A stretch of 28,093 nucleotides of DNA from Thaumasiovibrio sp043421945 (GTDB lineage Bacteria > Pseudomonadota > Gammaproteobacteria > Enterobacterales > Vibrionaceae), in assembly GCA_043421945.1 (NCBI GenBank), contig JBHOGO010000061.1, forward strand, positions 1 to 28,093, in the 5' to 3' direction. Shown one piece after another: positions 23,404 through 28,093 of the stretch; the stretch's first letter is position 1, and the number at the start of each line of letters is the position of its first letter. The position numbers and the translations under genes are program-made. Below the pieces are notes generated by a model. It made no database searches. It saw only the letters and a program-made list of their open reading frames with translations, and was not told the origin of the DNA.

Positions 23404-24147
23404 TCATTGTGACGGGTACGCTAGATTTTCGATCGTTTGTTGTCGTATTCGTTGTAATTCACCAGAGTTTTTCATCTCTATGAAAACAGCATCTAGTTGG
23501 GGGACTAAATGTGCATTTTTTTTATGTAAATAATGGTAGAGCAAGGTTTTTTTCAGTGGAGGCTCGACAACAGAGATATTGGAATACTGTTCGCTCCCCT
23601 GAAACCATAGCCCGTCAACGCGAGAGGAAATAGCGAAGTCGAGCCTGCCAGAGCTAAGAACTTTCATCATCTCGGGATTGTTGTCGTATACCATTGATTT
23701 TGCAGCATGCGATGCACATATCTCAGAGTGTTTCACGCCTCTGAGAATACCTACCGTGTACTCGCTAAGATCGGCACAACTCGATATGGGAGCAGTGTGA
23801 ATTGCTGAGTAAACAACCTGTTCAATATAGTTAATCGCGGTTGGCACACGAACTAAATGAGGGAAGCTGTCTACGATAGCCCAAATACGGTTAACTTCTC
23901 CATCAACAGTGCCATCATTTGCCTGTTTAACGGACCTTTTTATGGGCATTTCGATAAATTCAACAGTGATACCCAGCTTGGTGTAGGCAGTTTGAATGAT
24001 ATTCGCGCCTATAGAAGCAGGCAGGTTGTGAGAAGGAAGTGCGATAGTCACGGTCTGTTTCGGGTCATCAGTGTCAGTATCAGCATCCGCAAAAGAAGCA
24101 GTAGAAATGAGTAGCGCTGTTATCAAACTAAACCTGAATAGGCTCAT
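23404..24147 (-). CDS. Solitary periplasmic solute-binding protein, family 3 type
   Basis: A 247-residue exported protein with a signal peptide (about 1-20, ending ASFADA). It fits the SBP_bac_3 fold: VTIALPSHNLPASIGANIIQTAYTKLGI at the start, DGEVNRIWA near 82, a hinge near 130 (SEYTVGILRGVKHSEIC) and a second-lobe RLDFAISSR about 168-176. Two Cys (near 122 and 143) may form a disulfide. No permease or ATPase gene is adjacent, so it may act as a sensor domain protein or use a distant transporter. Many such orphan proteins in Vibrionaceae resemble amino-acid receptors, but the ligand-binding Arg/Asp set is not clear here. Ligand unknown. Confidence 0.8.
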   Translation of the reverse strand: MSLFRFSLITALLISTASFADADTDTDDPKQTVTIALPSHNLPASIGANIIQTAYTKLGITVEFIEMPIKRSVKQANDGTVDGEVNRIWAIVDSFPHLVRVPTAINYIEQVVYSAIHTAPISSCADLSEYTVGILRGVKHSEICASHAAKSMVYDNNPEMMKVLSSGRLDFAISSRVDGLWFQGSEQYSNISVVEPPLKKTLLYHYLHKKNAHLVPQLDAVFIEMKNSGELQRIRQQTIENLAYPSQ

Positions 24148-24249
24148 TATTTCACCAAATTATCATCAAGAACGACGTAGCATATCGATATAAGCTTAGG
24201 CTTAGATTGGTTAAAATAACAAGTTTAAAGGCGTCATTGCATGAAGTAT

Positions 24250-24274
24250 GAAGCACTTGGGAGGGGCGTGCTTC
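24250..24274. terminator. Hairpin downstream of the oxidoreductase gene
   Basis: GAAGCAC and GTGCTTC with an 11-base loop, 37 bases beyond the oxidoreductase stop on the minus strand. No T-run follows, so intrinsic termination is uncertain. Confidence 0.35.
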
Positions 24275-24310
24275 AGACTGTGCTTGGTACACTTCTTTTT
24301 TGAATAGCGC

Positions 24311-25360
24311 TTATGCAACTTCAAGAACAATCTTGCCAACATGTCCTTTTTCTTGGAACTGCGCTTGTGCTGTGTTTATCTCTTTTAGTGGGTAGCTGAG
24401 TGCGACGATTGGTTTGATTTTTTCTTGTTCGATGCAGTCGACTAAATTCTTAAACACTTGCGGCTCTAAAACAGTACAACCAAAGAAGCTAAGGTCTTTT
24501 AAGTAGAGAGTCCTAACGTCGAGCTCTACCATCGGACCACCAATAGCACCCGAAACGGCATAGCGACCTTTGGGTTTCAAGATGCGTAAGAGCTCTGGCC
24601 ATTGAGGACCAGCAACAAGATCGACAACCACCGTTACGCTATTCTCGCCCAGTGAGGCGACAAGATCAGCATCGCGAAGGAGTGCTTTATCCGCACCAAG
24701 AGCAGTGAGTTGATCAACTTTACTTGCACTGGTTATAGCGATGACACTTGCGCCACGAGCTTTACACAGTTGAACTGCGGCAGATCCAACACCACCAGAT
24801 GCACCGGTAATAAGCACGGTGTCTTTTGCTGTCACTTGAGCGCGAGTGAGCATGTTCTCTGCGGTCGAATACGAACAGGGGAAGGTCGCCAGTTCGATAT
24901 CGGTCAGGGTGCTGTTGACACAATAAGCGTGACTCTCTGACACCGCAGTATAATCGGCGAAGCCACCATGACATTCAGAACCAAAGTAGGCTGGTTGTGC
25001 AAGTTCAATACCATTGTCATGAGAGAGGCTAGGCTCAATTAATACTCGCTCGCCGATGCGTGCAGCATCGACATGACTGCCAACAGCAACAATCACACCA
25101 CAAACATCAGCGCCTTGGATCAAGGGTAAGGAGAGTGAATTGCCTGACCAACCAGCATCTTCGCTGTTGTTATCGCCTTTTGAATACCAGCCTGTACGTG
25201 TGTTGATGTCCGTATTATTGACACCGGCTGCCAAAACACGCACCAGCACTTCTCTTTCACGTGGCTGAGGGACTGATAAGTCTTCGCGGTACTCCAGTAC
25301 TTCTGGGCCCCCATGACCGGTTAGCAGAACACCTTTCATTTGTGTTGGTAATGTCGACAT
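24311..25360 (-). CDS. Medium-chain zinc-type alcohol dehydrogenase / quinone oxidoreductase family protein
   Basis: A 349-residue NAD(P)-dependent oxidoreductase of the MDR superfamily. The N-terminal GroES-like domain has GADVCGVIVAVGSHV (about 93-107). The Rossmann domain has TGASGGVGSAAVQLCKARGA (about 182-201), followed by ASKVDQLTALGAD. The C-terminus ends GHVGKIVLEVA, as in QOR and zeta-crystallin relatives. It lacks the classical structural-zinc Cys cluster, which points to the quinone-reductase-like branch. Substrate unknown; an electrophilic aldehyde, enone or quinone is likely. The ATG overlaps the stop of the TetR gene (TAATG), so both are co-transcribed and presumably induced by the same compound. 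Confidence 0.88.
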   Translation of the reverse strand: MSTLPTQMKGVLLTGHGGPEVLEYREDLSVPQPREREVLVRVLAAGVNNTDINTRTGWYSKGDNNSEDAGWSGNSLSLPLIQGADVCGVIVAVGSHVDAARIGERVLIEPSLSHDNGIELAQPAYFGSECHGGFADYTAVSESHAYCVNSTLTDIELATFPCSYSTAENMLTRAQVTAKDTVLITGASGGVGSAAVQLCKARGASVIAITSASKVDQLTALGADKALLRDADLVASLGENSVTVVVDLVAGPQWPELLRILKPKGRYAVSGAIGGPMVELDVRTLYLKDLSFFGCTVLEPQVFKNLVDCIEQEKIKPIVALSYPLKEINTAQAQFQEKGHVGKIVLEVA

Positions 25361-25878
25361 TATTGGTTTTCCTCAATAAGTTTTTTAGCGATGTGTTGTG
25401 CTGTAGCTATGGCGTCATGGGCAATAATAGGCCAAGCACTAGTGATGCCTTCATGGAGCAAAAACAGATGCGTCGCGAGCTGGGGCTGCTGGCTAAGTTG
25501 CCCGAGAAGATCACGAACTTCACGCTTATGCCTAGCAACAGCTTGTTTAATATCATCATTCTCTGGAAATGCAGCGAGTGCGTTTAGCGACATACAGCCG
25601 TTGGGCGCGTCGTTATTCATCCAGCGTTCCAGCGTTTCAAAAGTGCCCAGAATACGTGTAGATCCATCGGTCGAAGATTGGTTAAGGAGCAGTGAAATGT
25701 ATCGCTGATGGCGACAATTCAGGGCAGCAATGATCATCGCTTCTTTTGATGGATAATGTTTGTACAAGGTACGTAAGCTAACGTTACATGCGTCTTTTAA
25801 CTGAGAGACACTGGGTTCTGCAAAACCATGCAAGCTAAATGCCTTCTCTAAATCGGCGGCGATTTGGTCTTTGAGCAC
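25360..25878 (-). CDS. TetR-family transcriptional regulator
   Basis: A 172-residue repressor. The N-terminal helix-turn-helix is in SVSQLKDACNVSLRTLYKHYPSKEAMI (about 23-49), the classical TetR pattern ending in Y-K/H-x-F/Y. The C-terminal ligand-binding part (50-172) resembles the TetR_C domain of AcrR/YxaF-type regulators. The GTG start is supported by AAGG seven bases upstream; no ATG fits. The promoter lies inside a set of four evenly spaced half-sites, so self-repression is very likely. It heads a two-gene operon with the oxidoreductase and probably responds to that enzyme's substrate. Confidence 0.9.
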   Translation of the reverse strand: MLKDQIAADLEKAFSLHGFAEPSVSQLKDACNVSLRTLYKHYPSKEAMIIAALNCRHQRYISLLLNQSSTDGSTRILGTFETLERWMNNDAPNGCMSLNALAAFPENDDIKQAVARHKREVRDLLGQLSQQPQLATHLFLLHEGITSAWPIIAHDAIATAQHIAKKLIEENQ

Positions 25879-25891
25879 CGTATTACCTTAA

Positions 25892-25941
25892 GTAGAATGA
25901 ATATTCTACCCTATGGTAGAGGGAACGTTCTACTCTGTCAA
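25892..25941 (-). promoter_or_regulatory. TetR gene promoter with overlapping operator array
   Basis: Minus-strand -35 TTGACA (25936-25941), 17-base spacer and -10 TACCAT (25913-25918). Operator 1 is GTAGAATGAATATTCTAC (25892-25909), with perfect 7-base arms. Operator 2 is GTAGAGGGAACGTTCTAC (25916-25933), one mismatch. Between them TCTACC and GGTAGA (25905-25920) form a third dyad. Centres are 12 bases apart. Binding would cover the -10 and the spacer. Confidence 0.75.
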
Positions 25942-26131
25942 TGTCAGCCTTCGTATTAGGCGTTTAATGAGGCGTCTATTGAGATCTCTATGGCAAAGAG
26001 TAGCGTGAGTTTATGCGGCTTGAATGGCATAGCAAATTTCGAAGATTCTGTTGAATGGGAAGATATTGATGGATAGTAAGGTATTGATGAATAGTAAGAT
26101 ATTGAAAATTTGTTTGATGGTTCAGCATAAA
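25942..26131. other. Intergenic region between the TetR gene and ahpF
   Basis: No gene is called. It holds tandem 18-base repeats (26063-26105) and a 28-codon plus-strand frame (25991-26077) that has no ribosome-binding site and runs into the repeat. A 62-codon minus-strand frame (25956-26144) runs through the same repeats and the ahpF terminator and is probably chance. Confidence 0.5.
26063..26105 (+). repeat. Tandem 18-base repeat, 2.4 copies
   Basis: Copies ATATTGATGGATAGTAAG (26063-26080) and GTATTGATGAATAGTAAG (26081-26098), then a partial ATATTGA. Two differences between the full copies. A small slippage-prone minisatellite without obvious function. Confidence 0.7.
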
Positions 26132-26167
26132 ACAAAAAAGCCACTGCGATGAAGAGGCAGTGGCTTT
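26132..26167 (-). terminator. Intrinsic terminator of the ahpF transcript
   Basis: Perfect 11-bp stem AAAGCCACTGC / GCAGTGGCTTT (26137-26147, 26157-26167) with a 9-base loop. On the minus strand it is followed by TTTTTTGTTTT, a textbook terminator. A weaker repeat, CAATATC/GATATTG, lies between it and the ahpF stop. Confidence 0.9.
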
Positions 26168-26221
26168 AGCACTTTATCAATATCTCACTTATTTAGCGTG
26201 ATATTGAGGTGACGGCAATAT

Positions 26222-27814
26222 TTAGTGAGCCGCTTCAGCCTGTACTGGAGCAGGGTTGCGGATTAGGTAGTCAAATGCACCTAAGCTTGCTTTTGCTCCT
26301 TCACCCATTGCAATGATGATTTGCTTGTAAGGAACGGTAGTTACATCGCCCGCTGCAAACACACCACTTAGGGTTGTGCTGTTATGAGCATCGATTTCAA
26401 TCTCACCACGTGGCGAAAGTGCTACTTTTGATTCTTTTAGCCATTCAGTGTTAGGAACTAGACCGATTTGAACGAAAATACCTGCAAGTTCAACGGTTTT
26501 GATTTCGTCAGTATTACGATCTTTGTACTCAATACCTGTTACTCGAGTACCATCACCTAACACTTCTGTTGTTTGAGCCATCTTGATGATATCGATGTTT
26601 GGTGTTGCATTCGCTTTGTCGATAAGCACTTGGTCTGCTCGCAAAGTATCAGCGAATTCGAATACCGTCACATGCTCAACAATACCCGCAAGGTCGATAG
26701 CCGCTTCGATGCCGCTATTACCACCACCAATTACAGCGGTGCGCTTCCCTTTGAATAGTGGACCATCACAGTGTGGGCAATATGCGACACCCTTATTGCG
26801 GTATTCTTGTTCACCCGGTACGTTCATTGCGCGCCAGCGAGCACCAGTGCTTGTGATAACGGTACGGCTTTTTAATACAGCACCACTTTCTAGCGTAACG
26901 TGAGCATAACCATCTTCTGTATCTTCTGCGCCAACAATGTTTGCAGCTAATTGCTCGGTAATAATCTCAACGCCGTACTCTTTAACGTGCTCTTCAAGGC
27001 TTGATACCAGTCTTGGGCCCGTTGTTTCTTTCACTGAGATAAAGTTTTCAATCGCCATAGTATCCATCACCTGACCACCGAAGCGTTCCGCGACAATACC
27101 AGTACGTAGACCTTTACGCGCTGAGTAGATAGCTGCTGCAGAGCCAGATGGGCCACCGCCAACAACAAGGACATCAAAAGGTGCTGTTTCGTTAAGGCTA
27201 GCGGCTTTCTTTTCTGCTGCGCCATCATCAACTTTATTTAAGATTTCAGACAGTGACATGCGGCCTTGTCCGAACAGCTCACCATTAACATATACGCTTG
27301 GTACAGCCATGATATCGCGAGACTTTACTTCATCTTGGAATGCTGCACCATCGATCATGGTTGCATTAATTTTTGGATTGATGGCTGACATCATATTAAA
27401 TGCCTGAACAACATCTGGGCAGTTCTGGCAAGATAGTGAGATAAAGATCTCAACATCTAATTCTTTGTCTAGAGATGCAATTTGCTCAATCACATCAGCT
27501 TCTAATTTAATTGGGTGGCCACCGCTGTGAAGTAGCGCCAATACTAGAGAGGTAAATTCATGACCCATTGGCAGACCTGCGAAGCCGATTGAAGTCCCTT
27601 TCTCTAGGTTTTTAACTTGCATGATAGGCTTGCGGCTACTTGCTGAATCATCACGTTCAACAATCACTTTGTCGCTAAGTGACGCAATGTCATTTGCTAA
27701 GCCTGAAAGTTTGTTAGCGGTCTCGCTATCATCAAGGCTAAGAACTAGCTGGACGTTTGTTTTTAGGTTTTCTAGGTATGCTTTAAGCTGCTGCTTCATT
27801 GCTTGATCTAACAT
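26222..27814 (-). CDS. ahpF: Alkyl hydroperoxide reductase subunit F
   Basis: A 530-residue cytosolic flavoprotein that passes electrons from NADH to the peroxiredoxin AhpC. The N-terminal double thioredoxin-like domain (about 1-200) holds the redox pair Cys129-Cys132 (SCQNC). The FAD site is GGGPSG (219-224), the thioredoxin-reductase-type pair Cys346-Cys349 (YCPHCDG) follows, the NADH site is GGGNSG (363-368), and VFAAGDVT near 485 closes the FAD fold. The length is usual for the family. The Cys129/132 numbering equals that known for enteric AhpF. It lies 203 bases after ahpC on the same strand, with a strong terminator behind. A control region such as an OxyR site would lie upstream of ahpC, outside the window. 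Confidence 0.97.
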   Translation of the reverse strand: MLDQAMKQQLKAYLENLKTNVQLVLSLDDSETANKLSGLANDIASLSDKVIVERDDSASSRKPIMQVKNLEKGTSIGFAGLPMGHEFTSLVLALLHSGGHPIKLEADVIEQIASLDKELDVEIFISLSCQNCPDVVQAFNMMSAINPKINATMIDGAAFQDEVKSRDIMAVPSVYVNGELFGQGRMSLSEILNKVDDGAAEKKAASLNETAPFDVLVVGGGPSGSAAAIYSARKGLRTGIVAERFGGQVMDTMAIENFISVKETTGPRLVSSLEEHVKEYGVEIITEQLAANIVGAEDTEDGYAHVTLESGAVLKSRTVITSTGARWRAMNVPGEQEYRNKGVAYCPHCDGPLFKGKRTAVIGGGNSGIEAAIDLAGIVEHVTVFEFADTLRADQVLIDKANATPNIDIIKMAQTTEVLGDGTRVTGIEYKDRNTDEIKTVELAGIFVQIGLVPNTEWLKESKVALSPRGEIEIDAHNSTTLSGVFAAGDVTTVPYKQIIIAMGEGAKASLGAFDYLIRNPAPVQAEAAH

Positions 27815-27927
27815 AATCGTGCCTATTCTAAAATTTGTTGTTTGGGTATTTACTCATACCTTCTTGCTTAAAAAGGAAAATAAAATAGGTCGCAAGTAGG
27901 CAAGCATATTGGAGTCAGTATTTTTTG

Positions 27928-27971
27928 GGGTGGCACGCCCCCACCCTTTAGGATGTGGTGGAGGCATGCCT
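27928..27971. promoter_or_regulatory. Hairpins in the ahpC-ahpF spacer
   Basis: GGGTGG / CCACCC (27928-27946) with a 7-base loop, and the palindrome AGGCATGCCT (27962-27971). On the minus strand no T-run follows. They could lower ahpF expression relative to ahpC by RNA processing or partial termination. Confidence 0.4.
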
Positions 27972-28017
27972 GTCGAACCGTCAGCTTCTATTTAATAGAG
28001 GCTTAACTTAGTCGGTC

Positions 28018-28093
28018 TTAGATTTTACCAACTAGGTCTAGAGAAGGAGCTAGTGTTTCTTCGCCTTCTTTCCATTTAGCTGGGCAAACTTCA
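28018..28093 (-). CDS. ahpC: Alkyl hydroperoxide reductase subunit C, C-terminal end (partial)
   Basis: The minus strand from the window edge reads EVCPAKWKEGEETLAPSLDLVGKI and TAA, the highly conserved C-terminus of the peroxiredoxin AhpC. VCP holds the resolving Cys that forms the disulfide with the peroxidatic Cys of the partner subunit. The KWKEGE...DLVGKI tail marks the AhpC branch. It reduces peroxides with electrons from AhpF, encoded just downstream. The start and the control region lie outside the window. Confidence 0.95.
   Translation of the reverse strand, partial: EVCPAKWKEGEETLAPSLDLVGKI

Noticed and set aside
25956..26144. 62-codon minus-strand frame between TetR and ahpF
   Set aside because: It is built from the 18-base tandem repeat and flanking AT-rich DNA, giving low-complexity sequence.

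Overview
The window reads as ordinary chromosomal DNA of a marine gamma-proteobacterium, most probably a member of the Vibrionaceae (Vibrio, Photobacterium, Enterovibrio or Grimontia type). The grounds are an OmpK/Tsx-like nucleoside channel, a bacterial RIO kinase, a TIGR02450-type small Trp-rich protein, an ahpC-ahpF pair, several outer-membrane barrels ending in Phe or Leu, and moderate GC. This placement rests on recognised protein families, not on a search. No rRNA, tRNA, CRISPR, transposase or phage gene was seen.

Layout. Positions 1-3306 (+) hold the tail of an unknown gene, a family 5 extracellular solute-binding protein (probably for an oligosaccharide), a LacI regulator and a small ParB-like protein. 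Positions 3307-4220 are gene-poor, but hold a convincing 35-residue membrane protein on the minus strand and a decayed acidic, calcium-repeat-like reading frame. An aldose 1-epimerase (+) then converges on a GNAT acetyltransferase (-), followed on the minus strand by an outer-membrane barrel and an orphan sensor kinase. A RIO kinase (+) appears to be transcribed without a leader. An ABC exporter operon (ATPase and two large permeases, 9539-12965) comes next. After it lies a sensory block (+): a short PstS-like periplasmic protein, an overlapping porin-like barrel and a 1045-residue hybrid kinase with one dead and two near-identical live receiver domains.

The minus strand from 22763 to 18346 carries a nucleoside salvage block: a DeoR-type DNA-binding domain fused to a ribokinase-like kinase, a variant nucleoside hydrolase, a concentrative nucleoside transporter with changed pocket residues, and a separate Tsx/OmpK outer-membrane channel. 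The likely route is entry through Tsx, inward transport by the CNT protein, hydrolysis to base and ribose, and phosphorylation of ribose by the kinase, whose DNA-binding domain may regulate the operon. This is the most interesting system in the window, because three of its proteins depart from their family norm in the same operon.

The right end holds a TIGR02450 protein (+), a solitary family 3 solute-binding protein (-), a TetR regulator with a medium-chain oxidoreductase behind a regularly spaced operator array (-), and ahpF with the end of ahpC (-), peroxide defence genes.
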